A stretch of DNA of 64,000 nucleotides from Myotis daubentonii. Lineage: Eukaryota; Chordata; Mammalia; Chiroptera; Vespertilionidae. The position numbers and the translations under genes are program-made. The stretch covers positions 88,100,485-88,164,484 of the forward strand of contig NC_081847.1 in assembly GCF_963259705.1 (NCBI RefSeq), in the 5' to 3' direction. A model generated the notes under the pieces. That model saw nothing but the letters and a program-made list of their open reading frames with translations. It ran no database searches and was not told where the DNA came from. Shown here one piece after another: positions 23,483-36,691 of the stretch (the first letter of the stretch is position 1; every line of letters starts with the position of its first letter).

Positions 23483-23795
23483 CTAGAGGCCCGGTACATG
23501 AAATTCATGCACAGGGAGTGGAGGGGGGCCCTCCGCCCAGCCTGCAATGACGCAAGCGTTCCAAGGCTGGCCTGGCCAGAGGCCCTCTGTGGCCAGGGTG
23601 GAACGCTTGCCTTGCCACAGCGACACAGCATGCATTCCACCAGGCCACTCATGCCGCCCCCGCCTCCCCGCCCCAGGACTGGAGGACTCCGGCAGGGCTG
23701 AGAGGACTGGGCACTGCCATCTTGTGGCTATGGGTGCTGCCATCTTTGTGATGTAGTGATGGTTAATTTGCATATTACCCTTTTATTAGATAGGA
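23483..23795 (-). mobile_element. Non-autonomous Helitron, antisense
   Basis: On the plus strand it begins CTAGAGGCCCGGTACATGAA (complement of the 3' hairpin and CTAG) and ends TTAATTTGCATATTACCC then TTATTAGATAGGA (complement of the TCCTAT... start). It contains CTGCCATCTTGTGG and a perfect octamer at 23,766-23,773. The left host base is G rather than the expected A, probably a later change. Confidence 0.88.
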
Positions 23796-26700
23796 TTATT
23801 ATCAAATAGAATTACAACTCTCATAGGAATTTTATGAGAAGACATTAAACCCATTCCTCCGCCTGCAAATAACACTGTAAGTACCCAAGATATAGGAGAG
23901 TGTATCCAGAAATGGATGATAAATACTCATCAAAAATGGCTATGTCCATGGTAGATGATGCTCAATGATCTTTCCTACTCAGCTGAAATGTGCTCTCAGA
24001 ATATCACTTAATGCAAGGCTCCAGGCAGCTTCTACCAATCCATTGGAGTTGATAGGCAAGTATAAACTTATTTGCCACCAATGGCATAGGTTATCAATTA
24101 TTGATTCTACCGCAGAGATCAGAAGCTAAAAAGAACCAGTAGATCAAACACCAGACTGGAAAAGGATATAAGTTCTATTGTCTATGCTTCCATGAACAGC
24201 TTTTTATTGGCTTCCCATCACTCTTGGCTGGGTTCATTTGGTTGTCCCAACAATTATTCCTGATCCCTGAGAGGCTCCTGCGGGGGTCTTTGAGTCTACT
24301 AGGAAAATTGAAATCACAAGACCTCAAGTGATGTTAAGTGGGCAAATTGGACAATGTCAACACCTGTACTATTTATTTTCTCACAATAGGAGGCCACCTC
24401 CTCTAAAACCACTCAATTTCTGATTTTGTATTTTCCTTTCATATCTGTCTTTCTTTCAAACTGCAGTCAGACTGTGTCTGATGTTGGCAGATACTGCCAC
24501 AGTCAGCCCCTTGTCAATACTCTGCTGATAAAGTCTGTCTTCGGCACAGTGCATCACAGCCTATCTCCTAAACAGAGAAAAACATAGATATCTGTCTTGA
24601 TTCATTGGGTCCTCATGTTTGTATCCCTTTCTTGATATTATAGTATTGCAACTCAACACATAATTATGCTTTCCATTCTCATTTTTATTCTCAAATATCA
24701 TTATTCCTACCTATTATTCAAGATTATGATCAGTTTGGCTCATGGTGAGCTCTTCATCTTTGTTTCCCAGTCTTACAATTACTGTCAGGTACCAACCTGA
24801 GGACCGATGACAAGGTAAGGTTAGTGACACAGGTATCATCCAAGCTGGATGGCGTTGGTGATTTCAATTATGTACTTAATTGGACAAAACTCATGCCCTT
24901 TGCCTCCTCCCTACAAAATAATTCTGTCATTTATGTTTCCCTAGAGATTCAAGTCCCTTCTTACATTAGCCGTCCTTGGAACCTTATCACTTCACTTTTC
25001 CCTTTCCATTTCTCTTGTTTTCCTTCCCCTTCCTTCTTCAAGCATTTGAAAAGATGCAGAAAGTGCTAGAACTGCTACATAGCAGAGATGATCAAGTACA
25101 GCTTCCAGAGCTTCTCAACGGAAATCATAGATCTCCAAGAAATAATTAGAAATGAAACACTATGATAAGTGTTGTTATACTCACAACTTTAAAATGCTCT
25201 GTGAAGGCCAAGGAAAGGGGATGCTTAAAACTTGGGTATGTCAGGGAAAACCTCGATCTCTTCATTGGCACTATGATATTAAGTTCCTAAAGCATCTTCA
25301 TATGTTAGAGGGTATTTTGTGTGTCTTCCCTTTTTATCTTCAGCCTTCCTGCTCTTTTTCCCTGTATGAACCTGGTATTTTATTGTCCATATTCTCCTGT
25401 TTTGAATCTTGGACCTTGCTTACCCTAAGGGACTACCCTTTCCAGGGCTAGCCAAGTCCTAGACATAGGAAACAACTTACTCAAAACTAGGTGTTTTTTT
25501 TAAATACAAATAACCAATCCAGAGCTCACACTGAGCTGCCCTATCTATCAGGCTGTCATACTCAGGGCCACTATCTACCCACCTTAATCACCCCAGGGCT
25601 AGGTACCAAACAAGTAGGGACTGTCCCTATGCCCCAGAGCCCACCAAAATGATTTATACCAGCTAACCCTAAACCTGTCTACCCTATTTGCCCATGACAA
25701 AGGCTCTTGCCAACAGTTGCTTCCTTTTCCTGCACCTCCCAATCGACCCTGATGTTTCCCACCACCCCGTTACGTCTTAGGAACTGTGACCAACAAACTA
25801 TCTTTTCAATGGCAGTCATTTTCTGATCTGTTGGATCTACTAGCCCTCAAATTTGTTATTAATGCCTATATTTTAAAACATTTCCTTTCTCTTCTCCCTC
25901 AATCTCTTATTTCCTGTCCTCTCCATTTCACTTTATAGTATAGACACTGTGATTTAAAACAAAAGTTATCAATAAATAGTCTCTCCCTTTACATACAAGC
26001 ATGTGCTCCTTGTCAACTACTTCCCTTATAAAAGCACTCTATTCTTTATACTGCTTGGCAGAACAACAGAGAAGAAATGACCTCTTTTGCCAAAACATAA
26101 TTTTACGTATACTGATAGAGTTAATGACTTTTAAATTTAATTTATTTAACTTTAAAAGAGAAATTTTATTTGCTTAAGCAGCTACTGCCTTAAATATGAA
26201 AACTATAATTGAATCAATGATCTTAGCCTATGAAAGTAGAGAATAGTGGACACGCACACAAACACTCAAAGTAGGAGTGTGTAATAAGTGGATATTAGAA
26301 TGGAGTGAAGCAGATACAAAGATGAACTCTTATCTCCCCTCACTGCAGAATTCTTGGTCTGGAAATCATGTTTTGTCAAGGAGACAAAAAACTGAAGACA
26401 TTCATTTTGTTTTCATTCTGAGACATTAGCTACACACACCAAGTGTTTTATGCAAAGATAGCTGCAAATTGAAATGAGAAAAGAAAAAAAAAGGCAACAG
26501 GACTAAAACAACAAGCAGAAAAAAAAAAAAAACTTGTCTTCTGAATTATACACAAAGATCCCCTCTGGATATCCCAGCCTGCTAGTACTAAAAAACAAAT
26601 ACAGTCTAGTAATTGTGGAAAGAACCTGTTAAGCTGAGAAAGTGTCTCCCTATCCACGGGAATCAAAAGTTCAAGAGCCCTCAGGCTCCACCAACAGCTC

Positions 26701-28004
26701 CTTTAAAAGAGCAATGAGCCTAGAAAGCTCCACTGGGGCAGAGGATTCTGGGAAGCAAACAAAGCCAGCTCTGCCCTCCCAGGGCCAGAGCTCATTAAGG
26801 GGTTTTCCAGTCAAGGGAAGTCAACAGAAAACTATCACCACTCTTCACGTGTGAAATGAAAAGAATGTGAATGATCACCAATAATTAAAATAAAAAGGAA
26901 CCAAAAATAGGTCTTTATGACCAAACAGCCCTTTACAAGCAGAAAAACACACCTGGCCCTGCCTTATCCTGCGGAGCACACCAAAAGGGAATTCATGGCG
27001 TCAGGGGTCAGCTCTCCGCTTCACCATCAGGGCAAGCCCTAGTCCGGATCTGCATGTACAACTGAGCACCATGGGATTCAGCCCTTGAGAAAAGCTGCCT
27101 GAAGAGAAGAAAGAGGGCATACGTGCAGGCTTCACCCAGTGTTAGCTTCGCATTTGATGAGACATGTTGTGGCTTCAGACACATTATTTAGTCTCTTCAC
27201 ATATAAAATGGGAATAAAAATTATTTCACTGCCTGCTCCACTGTAAATACAAGTACATTGTAAATCTGTAGTGTCTATAGAATTGACAACCTTCTTATAT
27301 ATAAAAAATAAAGTCAGATTATTTGGATTTAGAGGAGGAATGAATGTATTGTACCAAACAATACTGAATAGATTAAATTTCATATTTCTGTATAAGTAGC
27401 TATCACAGGGCTAAACAAATAATTTCTGGATTATCAACCAATGATCTAGTTCTCATCCTAAGGCATCACAAAAGTGCATACTCGTTTACCTGCTATAGCC
27501 CCTTTGACAATACCCAAGGATTTCTTTTCTGTTTCTATTCCTGTTCAGTGCCCACACCGGATGCCTGTGAACAGTCCATGTTGGGTGAAATTCCTCAGCG
27601 GAGACTCATACAGTTCAGCCACCAGAAGGGAGGAGACCGCTCTAGATGTGTTCTTTCTAACCAGGTGTCCACTCATGGACATGGCTACACTGACCACACC
27701 AAATTGTAGATCTTAAGTTACCAGGATCTTTTGGAACTATAAGAGAATTTAAACTTCATTTAACAGTAATGACTTTGGGTATCATTGGAGAAATAAACTC
27801 AGAGCCCCTTTCTTCTCAGAACACTAATCCAGCCTGGCTCCTGAGTATGGTTTTGAGCTTCTGGATTCTAGTTCTTGAGGACTGAGACTCTTGTCCAGAC
27901 TGCTCATTTTGGTTCCCTCAGCATAAAAGAGAACTTTCCTATACGGGATTTTTGTTGTGGTGGTGGTTGCAATTGTTGCTTACAACATAACACTGTGCAG
28001 AATT
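23796..28004. other. Unassigned DNA with possible old repeats
   Basis: 4.2 kb without a young transposon, unusual for this window. Around 24,840-24,870 GGTGATTTCAATTATGTA faintly recalls the L2 endonuclease motif. The part at 25,540-25,860 (TACCAGCTAACCCTAAACCT, GGAACTGTGACCAACAAACT) has the feel of an old LTR, but I cannot name it. A-rich runs at 26,480-26,535. No coding frame is convincing. Confidence 0.3.
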
Positions 28005-28016
28005 CAGTGTGCTTTT

Positions 28017-28230
28017 TTAAAAATATATTTTTTATTGATTTCAGAGAGGAAGGAAGAGGGAGAGATCGAACGAAACATTAATGATGACAGAATCATTGAT
28101 TGCCTGCCTCCTGCATGCCCTCTACTGGGGATCTAGCCCACAACTCAGACATGTGCCCTGACCAGGAATCTAACTGTGACCTCCTGGTTCACAGGCTGAT
28201 GCTCAACCACTGAACCACACCAGCTGGGCG
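28017..28230 (-). mobile_element. Ves SINE, antisense
   Basis: Tail complement TTAAAAATATATTTTTTATT, body GATTGCCTGCCTCCTGCATG, head complement GACCTCCTGGTTCACAGGC and CAACCACTGAACCACACC. The target duplication CAGTGTGCTTTT (28,005-28,016 and 28,231-28,242) is exact over 12 bp. Confidence 0.93.
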
Positions 28231-28242
28231 CAGTGTGCTTTT

Positions 28243-30428
28243 GTAAATAAGAAGAACATACATCAAGCTCAGATTTCCGAGAGTGTGGACTAACATTAAG
28301 TTGTAACAGCCAACTCTGCCCATTCTACGGCCATTTGAGAGAAAGAAAGAGTGTGTGTAGTGGGGAGAGAGGAAGGATGAGGAGGGGAGTTGGAGCAAAA
28401 CTCAGAACTCAACACATCTAGTTAGCAGATCCAGGTTGCAGGGTGAAGGACTTAGGTGCACCAAGTTTCTTAAGTCTGTGCCCCAGTGCCAGATCTGAGT
28501 TGATGTTACTCTTAAATAAAGTGAAACACTGCAAGCCAAAAGCAAAATGTAACAGATCCACCAGCTGTGAGCATACTGCTGACAGATTGGATTTGGGACC
28601 AAAACCATTATATAGTATAATTTATGGCAACTCAAGAAAATATGTTTTGACAAACAAAAATCTTATGGGGGGAAAAAGTAAGCAGATCCGAACAAGATCT
28701 CTCTCCTCAGTAGAGTACAAATATTTTACAATGTTTTCTCCCCTTTCAAAGTTTAGATTTGGTCAGAGTTGACAACATTTGTCTTTACTCAGAACAAGCA
28801 GAACTAAGACAAACGGGAGATATATGTGTATGTATATATATTTGCTTCGATCTTTCTGGGGCCACAGACTCATTTCGAAGGGTGCCAGGGAGAATGGTGA
28901 GGATTAAAACCTTTTTGATTACTTTTATTGTCCTTGGCTGTGAATTATTTGCCAGTTTGGATAAATATAATACTTTTAAGCAGCTGAGCTATATACTAGT
29001 ATGTCACCAAGTACTTTTTCAAAGGGAGCTGTAAGTTGTCCTTGCAATCATCTTGAACTTGGGGGTGAGTCTATATAGTAAAACTGAAAATGGATCCTGG
29101 AGAAATTATATGACTGATTCTGATGGTTTTCATCAATTATTTGGGTAGTTTTGTTTTGGTAGACATGAATTTGCTATATTAAATTTTTTCCTGGGAGTTA
29201 AGATGCTGCTTTAGGAAATTGAACACAATTTTATTTATTGCCTACTATGATATTGCTGTTGAGTGAAGCACCAGGAATACAAAGATTTATAAGATGCTGC
29301 CTTTCTTCAGGTAGCTCAGTGTCTACTGGGTTATTTATATAAGACCTCCATATTTCATACATACCCAAGAGTAAATGCTCAGAGAACTCATAGAAAATGT
29401 TATTTAAACACAGTCCAGTCACAATTTTAATTGTTCATGGCCACAATTAAAGAAAAGAGGGAAAATTTATTGCTGCACATAAAATTAAAGACATCTATTC
29501 CTTTCCCCATAAAGGTAAAACATCTTGAGAGGACAGAAAAAATGTTTATGGCCCTCTTCATTATATCAGTAATCTGATTGGTCATTACATAGATGAAGCC
29601 ATGGCTATATATAAGAAATGACTTAGAACTCCCAGTTTTGCTTGGAAAGGATTATTTTTTCCAAGTTGCTTGGACACATTTAAGACCCTTGAAATTTAAA
29701 ATGTTTTCCAAAAACATTTAAATTCATAATCTCCCACTGTCTTCATTCTGCAAAAGTCCTGTTAAGTATAGCGTTCTTTCAGACTTTAAAGAAACAGAAA
29801 AAAAATAAAAAGAAAAACAGAATTGGAGGATATCTTTTTGCCTTACTTCACTCAAATAATAAAATCTATAACTTTTTGAAATCCTAAAAAGTAAAAAACT
29901 AACACCTAAAATTAAAAAATAATAATTAGGTGACACATTCTCTAAGGAGTCATTTGATTCATTAAAGACAATTTTGAGGATTGGCAGAGGAGTAAGCTAA
30001 TTATATGAAATATGAAGAGTAGCAAATGCCCACTCTACCCAACAGCCAAATGGTGTCATAATATGTTACATTTTATCTATAATTAATATTTTAGTTGATA
30101 TTAATTAAGAAAACAGTGTGTCCATCCCTGAGGTACTAGAAAGGCTTTGAAAGGAGAAGCAGTCCATGGTATACAGTAATAGGCTTGAAATATTTTGCTC
30201 AAATACATCATAAGGAAGATGTAATTTTCAGCATATTGTAGTTATTAATGTTTTAAAGTAATATATCACTCCTCTAAATATATTCAATAGCATGTAAATA
30301 CAATAGTAATTTGATACTCACCACCATTTTAGATAAATGCATTTTTATTAACAATTTTACATTGTATCAGTATACCTCAGAATCATATTTTCATTTTATT
30401 TCTTCCACAACATTTTATTACAATGCAA
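28243..30428. other. Unassigned DNA
   Basis: AT-rich. The stretch 29,240-29,340 (GCCTACTATGATATTGCTG, GGAATACAAAGATTTATAAG) recalls a common old mammalian repeat whose name I cannot fix. No coding frame supported. Confidence 0.3.
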
Positions 30429-31211
30429 CTAGAGGCCTGGCACACGAAATTTGTGCAGGGGTCCTTCAGCCCAGCCTGCACCTTGGGGGATGTCTGACTG
30501 CCGGTTTAGGCCCAATCTGGCCTAAACCAGCAGTCAAACATCCCTCTCGCAATCCAGGATGCTACATGCACCAGTGACCATACTTTTCATACAGGTGAAA
30601 GGCATCTTGCTGTTGTATGGGCAGCTACATTTTTTTGCCCTGATTATAAAAAGTAGTACCTAACATGATCCTTCTGAGGCAGTGGTACCATTTTCCCCAT
30701 CTTATGGGTGAAAAAACTGAAGCAGACAGAAGTTAAGTAATTGGCTTTGTCACATAGATATAAGTGTCAAAATCAGGGCTGACCACAAAATGTGCAAGCC
30801 AGCGTCCATGCATGTCATCGCTGCATCATCCTGTTTTTTCAGTGTTAGAGCAGCCTTGCCAGGTTTTAATTTTTAAATCTAAGAAACTGTTCCCAATATA
30901 TAGGGTTGGGTCCCTAGGCCTGGCCAGTGATCAGGGCCGAACTGTAGGGTGACTGGCAGGTGGGGTGATCGAGGAGGGGGGCCCCACTGGCACCCACCTT
31001 GGCTGGCAGCCTGGCGCCACCCGCTGGCCTGCCCTCCCCATCCCCCCACCCCTCCCCACCCCCTCGCTCTGCTGCTGCTGCCAGTAACCTTCCTCTTGGT
31101 TGGGGGCAGCTCCTGCATTGAGGGTCTGGCCCCTGGTGGTCAGTGCACGTCATAGCGACAAGTCATTCCGCTGTTTGGTCGATTTGTATATTAGGGTTTT
31201 ATTATATAGGA
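30429..31211 (-). mobile_element. Composite Helitron enclosing host-like sequence, antisense
   Basis: Plus-strand left end CTAGAGGCCTGGCACACGAA (complement of a Helitron 3' end) and right end TATTAGGGTTTTATTATATA then GGA (complement of a TCCTATATAA start). Flanking bases are A and T. The 3' module covers 30,429-~30,561, including an internal hairpin at about 30,489-30,543. The 5' module covers ~30,904-31,211 and stops just before where its own terminal hairpin should be (compare 53,108-53,153). Between them lie ~340 bp unlike either module, containing an antisense MIR. It is either a captured host segment or two truncated Helitrons side by side. Confidence 0.7.
30675..30778 (-). repeat. MIR fragment inside the composite Helitron, antisense
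   Basis: Reads CCATTTTCCCCATCTTATGG, AACTGAAGCAGACAGAAGTT, AAGTAATTGGCTTTGTCACA, the standard antisense MIR order. MIR is far older than bat Helitrons, so its host DNA predates the modules around it. Confidence 0.7.
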
Positions 31212-32033
31212 TATTTATTTATATTTGAGTTTTATTGAGCACCCATTATATTTCTTTGTAACAGCTATATTTTTTTTCTCTGACACTAAAGCTCCATAGT
31301 GTTATCAAAAATTCATCTGGATTGAGTTTTATTATTGTTGTTAGTATACAATTATTCTAAACAAATAAATGCATAATAGTTTTTAACTCAAAAATAGAAC
31401 TGGAAATGTTTTTCTTAATGATATTGGTGGAAATGATTAAAGGAGATATCCTGGACACCAGTATTTCAAATTTTTCCTTTATCTTGTGCCTTTTTATTTT
31501 ATGTTTTTGCATATAGGGGCAATAAAGCATAGTAAGGTTCTGAGGGGTGAGATGGAAGGGGATAAGAAATGTGGAAAAGAAAATTTGATTGACATCTCAA
31601 TTGCAGATGCCTTAGTCAAATCAATTTTAGGAAAGAATGCAAGTGGAAATTGATTCACTTAATATTATCATGCCAGGGTACCCCAAAAGGGTTTTCATAT
31701 ACTTCCAGAGATAGGAGTCCTTAAGCTTGAACTTTTCACATAGGGTACAACCTAGGAAAGCATTCTGGAAATTCTTTGCTGGAAGTGGTTGATACTAGTT
31801 GAACATCTTGTTAAATACAAAATTATTCAGAAAGGAGAGGGGTACTGAACAGGAATGTCCACCAATGAAAGTTCAACAATCAGCACGGTTTTACCATGCT
31901 GAGGGTCTGACCCTGAGTGCCACGACCTTCCTGCATGCTTACTCATGTTGTTCTCTTAATCAGGAAATAAATGAGTTCCTTGCAGTCCTTGAGAAAAGAA
32001 TGGATGAGATGAGCCCAAATGTAAAAGAGGAAA
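31212..32033. other. Unassigned AT-rich DNA
   Basis: Spacer between two Helitrons. The 88-codon frame at 31,799-32,065 runs into the Helitron end and has no domain. Confidence 0.35.
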
Positions 32034-32683
32034 TCCTATATAATAAAGGGCTAATATGCAAATAGACCGAAAGGCAGAACAACCGAACAACCAGTCGCTA
32101 TGACGTGCGCTGACCACCAAGGGGCATGTGCGGAACATGGCAGGCATTGGCCACAGTGGGATGGTAGGGCAGGTGCCTGGGGGTAGCAGACCAAGGCGCC
32201 AGTCAGTGTCATTGGGGTGAGCCTCTGGTGGTTACTGAAAATTTTTTGTTCCTGCACGCCACAGTCCCACCCGGTGCTAGTACCTGCTGCTGGTGCCTGG
32301 TGCCAGTCCAGATCTCACAGCGCCATCAGTGGGTGTGAGCAGTGGCTTCTGGCCCTAATCGCCCCCAACAGCTTCTCCACCTCCCCCTGCTCTTGAGGGA
32401 CAATCGGGGCAGCACCTGCTGACTGTACCAGCCCCGCTCGCACCCGCTGCTGGCACTGGCCCCAATCACTCCACACCATCAGCAGGTTTGAGCGGGACTG
32501 GCACCATCAGCGCATGGGAGCAGCAGCGGGAGCAGGGCTGCTAGCAGATAGGGGACCAGGGGCCATGGCAGGAGGGGCTGGCAGGGGTGTGGAAGATGGG
32601 CCGAGACCCACCCCTGTGCCTACTGCAGCCTCACAGCCCACAGTTCCTTTCAAGGTGCATGAATTCGTGCACAGGGCCCCTAG
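32034..32683 (+). mobile_element. Non-autonomous Helitron
   Basis: Starts TCCTATATAATAAAGGGCTA with a perfect octamer at 32,056-32,063, then AACCAGTCGCTATGACGTGC and CTGACCACCAAGGGGC. It ends GTGCATGAATTCGTGCAC (hairpin), AGGGCCCCTAG. Host bases are A and T. The GC-rich middle (CAGC/CTGC-rich) has no open frame of note. Confidence 0.93.
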
Positions 32684-33588
32684 TATAAAATAAGGGGAAA
32701 TTCTCCTCTTAGAGAAATACTCTAGGAAACCTTGTTTGAGAATCATTTATTAGATTTAATGTATGCTATGCTAGCCTGTTATTTTTTTCAGCTAAAGAAA
32801 TACCAGGGGGCTTCAAGTGAATCATCGTTTATCTTATGTCTTGTCACAACTACATTTAATTATCTTTCTGTCAATTATTTTAAAACCACTTTACCCTCCA
32901 GTCTTGTACGTAAGTTGTGTTGGCATGGTTACCCAACACATTATTCCAAGCATATTGATCCTATAGCTCTTCAAAGCAATAAATTCCTTTTCCAATACTA
33001 GTCCAATCAAGGTTCAAAATTATAGACCACGATATCAGTTTCTGGGTAGAGAAATTCATTACCATAATGAGCTTTTGTAAACTAATGGCTAATTTCTCTA
33101 AATGGTTATTAAAGTTTCAACAGAAAATATTAAAGAAGGAACATACAGAGGCATTGAGACAGCTGCATCAATAGTAGACCAAAGAATCTCTTTTATAGAT
33201 CTATCAACTGTCAAGACCAGCATCTCTCGAAAGCCCTGGGCTGAATTCTATAGCAAATATTTCTCCAAGCAAGAAGTGCTAGGTGTGCATACCACATGCC
33301 TGACCCTATCCTTGCCCTAAATTTGCCCCTCCAGTCAGGGCTTTCTCTTTTTAGAAAAGAATAAGTCTCAGGAGTGTATTTTCTGGAAGGGGTATGGAAG
33401 GTTGGGAGAGATCATTGTTATCAGGACCAGATATAAGAGTAAGCAAGATAGGAAAAGAAGAAATGGTTTTTTCAAACAACATTGCACAGGAAATAAACAA
33501 AGGTTGGGAACAAATGGCCTACCTACACATCAGAGTCCTTTCAGTCAAGTCTCATAGCTTCTGTGCATCCTGATTACTTTATGTAGAC
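32684..33588. other. Unassigned DNA
   Basis: No repeat or gene recognised. Confidence 0.35.
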
Positions 33589-33788
33589 CAGTGGTTTTCA
33601 TCCGGAGCTAGTGTTCCCTTAAGGGGACACTTGGCAATGTCTGGAGGCATTTTTGTCATCACAGTTTGGGAGAGAAGCTGCTACTGGCATCGAGTGATGC
33701 TGATAAACATCTTCTATACACAAGTCAGTCCCACAACAAAGAATGACCTGACCCCAAGTGTCACTAGCGCTGAGACTGGGACACTCTG
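33589..33788 (+). mobile_element. MER20 (hAT-Charlie MITE)
   Basis: Starts CAGTGGTTTTCATCCGGAGC, then GGGGACACTTGGCAATGTCT, GGAGGCATTTTTGTCATCAC, ACAACAAAGAATGACCTGAC, and ends GGGACACTCTG. This is full-length MER20 order. MER20 copies carry regulatory activity in some mammals, but nothing here shows activity. Confidence 0.85.
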
Positions 33789-34939
33789 ATAAAGAGATTG
33801 AAATCTAACTTGCAATGACTACATGGAGGAGTTGTTTTGAAGACAAAAGGGAAAAGAATGTGAATGGTTTAGGAATCCACAACATTACATAATCAGTGAT
33901 GTTATTTTTACTGTATTATTTACTCCCATTTCCCCCTTAGAGTTCCTTCCCTCTGTCAACGAACCCATTACCTTTATATTCCACTCTTTTCAGGGCATCT
34001 CAGCCTCTTCCATCCAGCTCCCTGCTCAGGTCTTTCTCTTTATACCCTGCTTTTCCTTTCCTATTTCCCAGGTTTCATCAAAATATATTTATTTACTGGC
34101 TAGTTTATCTGGATATTTTAGATGATTAAGTTGTACGAGAAACTACTTTGAATTGATGGCTCAAAATAAAACTGTTGTTCATAGTTTAATATATATCCAA
34201 ATGAACCTTGAAAAATTAAACATGAACAGAATTTAGATTTCATTTTGGCAATGATTCTCTAAATGTGAGTGGTAGAATCTTAGATTCTGGGGAGGCAACA
34301 CAATGGGAACAATGAGTGGGCAAGAGAAGAAGTAGAACAGACTTCTTTATAAGTCCGCTGCCCTCCTTTTAATTAAAATAATTAAACTTTTATTTATTTG
34401 ACATACCCTAGTCTTTCACAAGCTTTAATTTGACAAAAGACTTTCACTAAGTAAATAGCCCCCCAAAAGCCACTATAATCTCATCCGTTTCCTTTTTTTA
34501 AAGAAAGAACATGAGGTTCCAGGAGCCGTAGAGGTCGGTAATGAAAGGTGAGAAATACAATAAATCACAGAGAGGTCACCAGAGGTGAGAAATACAATAA
34601 CTCCCAGTCCAGTGACCTGTCCAAGCTGTGATGTTGGTTCATAGATAATGACTGCATTGGAACAAGAGGCTTCCATGACCTAATGCAAAAGAATGAGTCA
34701 TGTGAGACGTGGGGGCTTTGAACAGAGAAATGAAAGAGGCCTTTTCAAGCAGAGTCTTTTAGCTCCTGCAAATGGTACACAGCCCATGTTCACTAGATTC
34801 AAAAATTGAATCAGTTTAATAAGAAATAAACCAACTACCTCCCCACACATTGCTTCTTCTCTCCAGACCATTCCCTTCAGTGAGAGAGGAATGAATGGAT
34901 ACAGTAAGGCCATTCCTGTTCGTCTTCATCATGTATCCT
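33789..34939. other. Unassigned DNA
   Basis: Contains a direct repeat of AGGTGAGAAATACAATAA (about 34,546 and 34,585). Otherwise nothing is named. Confidence 0.35.
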
Positions 34940-35085
34940 TAAACCAACCTGGTCATAAAAATCACCCAGGGAGCTTGTTGTAGAGGCACAAGGATCCGTG
35001 CGTCACAGCAGAGTCGGAGTCTCCCAGGCTATGGCTTGGCAATCTGTATTTGGCGTGGCAATCACTAGTAGTATACACAGTCGGT
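34940..35085 (+). repeat. MER5A-like hAT-Charlie fragment
   Basis: ATCACCCAGGGAGCTTGTTG and GGCTTGGCAATCTGTATTTG correspond to the MER5A 'gaatcacctgggagcttgtta' and 'cagcaatctgtgttt' blocks. Both ends are worn. Confidence 0.5.
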
Positions 35086-36683
35086 TAAAAATGCATGATT
35101 TAAAATTGGGAAAAGTGAGTAGCTGACTCCACCAGTCTTTGATGGATATTGTCGTTGGGTCATTTAGTGTTGTTCTAGTATCCCATCGCCATATTATGCG
35201 CGGCCTGTGAAGGACAGATCGCACCCTGCAGGGATGTCCCTGAAGCTGCCAATGTCTTCTCCACAGCTGGCTCAGTCCCGGCTGGAGCCTCAGGGCCATT
35301 CAGACCAGGGCACAGGCCACCCCTCCTTTTGGCATTCCTCCTACAGAACTTAAAAACCGATAACCACGAATGTGAAGCATCCATATGGCACTTTTTATCT
35401 GCACAGTGTTTTATATTCGTTTTTATTAGTCATTTGGAAAACAACTCTCCCAGGTACATTGGTACCATCACCCTTAGATGATAGATGAGGAAACAGCCAC
35501 AGGGAAGGTCTGGGTCACACAGCAAGGACAAGACTGATTCTGTCTACAGGCTCCTGCTGTTTGCATCTCATCCACTCTACACCGCTTCACTGGACAGCTT
35601 CCATTTGCCCATCCAGATCCACTCTCCTCTGCCTAGGGAAGCTGACCTACATCCCTAATTCCCTTCCCTCCATCCTTCATTGGCGTTTGGCTACTGCAGG
35701 GCACTGGAGAGAAATCCCAGGGAGGGAAGAGATGACAGCTGGAGCATTTAATTTCCCAGCTCTCTTTCTGAAGGGTCACATAAGAACAGCTGCAACCCTA
35801 GACCAGAAGCCACGGCTCCTGTCAAGATCATGACTCTCCTTGGGCTGTAGTAATGGCCCCCTTCCTTACCTCTTAGGCCTAAGAGTGGTAATGACCCCTT
35901 CTCCGCCATTACCAGTCCCCGGATGCGGCATTAATCCTTTTTCTTTCATAATATGTTACAGAATATGTTGTTTTTATAAACATTTGTAAGTAGTTCCTTG
36001 TTAAACATTCCTCAAACTACCCTGAGTATGTCACTTAATTGTTGTTTTTTTCTCTCTTTATTTTAACAGCCATTACAACACAGGAATATCTTTATTACTA
36101 GGACCCCACTGACTCAATAACCAAACATCCATGTAAGGCTGCCATAATTTGCAAATATAAGTAGTTTCAAGCAAATGTGATATATGAAAATTCAATCTTA
36201 TCAAATCATAAAAAATTTAAGAAACAAAATGAATGCATTCTTTTTCGAATTTCATGAAGGCTACAATGCTTTCACCCTAAGGCACATATGCACACCCCCA
36301 CACACATGCACATGCTTTTAATTAGCAATGGTTGCACAGACTTCCTGAAGCCACACTGAAGCCCAGGTTATGAGCACACACTTTAGAGATAGGCTTGAAT
36401 TCAACATCCTTATTTTATGCGTGAAAAAGATTCCTTTTCTCAGATTAAATGAATAGTTACTAGAAGTAACTATTGTGACTAGAAGTCAGACCTGCCGCTG
36501 GATTCCCGGCCTAACACTTTTTCCTCTGCAGTGAACATAAATGTTAAACTGACATTAGTTACTTAAAAAAAAAGAAAGAAAGAAAGAAAAAACACTGAGG
36601 GATTTGTGGGAGTAGCATACTCCTCAGGTATACTTACATTTTAAAAAATTACTCTCTTAATGAGACAAGCTAACTAATTCATG
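35086..36683. other. Mostly unassigned DNA with a MIR fragment
   Basis: 35,455-35,560 reads as antisense MIR (GATGAGGAAACAGCCACAGG, GGGTCACACAGCAAGGACAA). The GC-richer part at 35,150-35,345 and the part at 35,580-36,030 are unassigned. A (GAAA)n patch lies near 36,573-36,590. Confidence 0.4.
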
Positions 36684-36691
36684 AAAGAAGG

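Noticed and set aside
28189..28398. 69-codon minus frame
   Set aside because: Its end lies in an antisense Ves SINE and the rest is without domain or conservation evidence.
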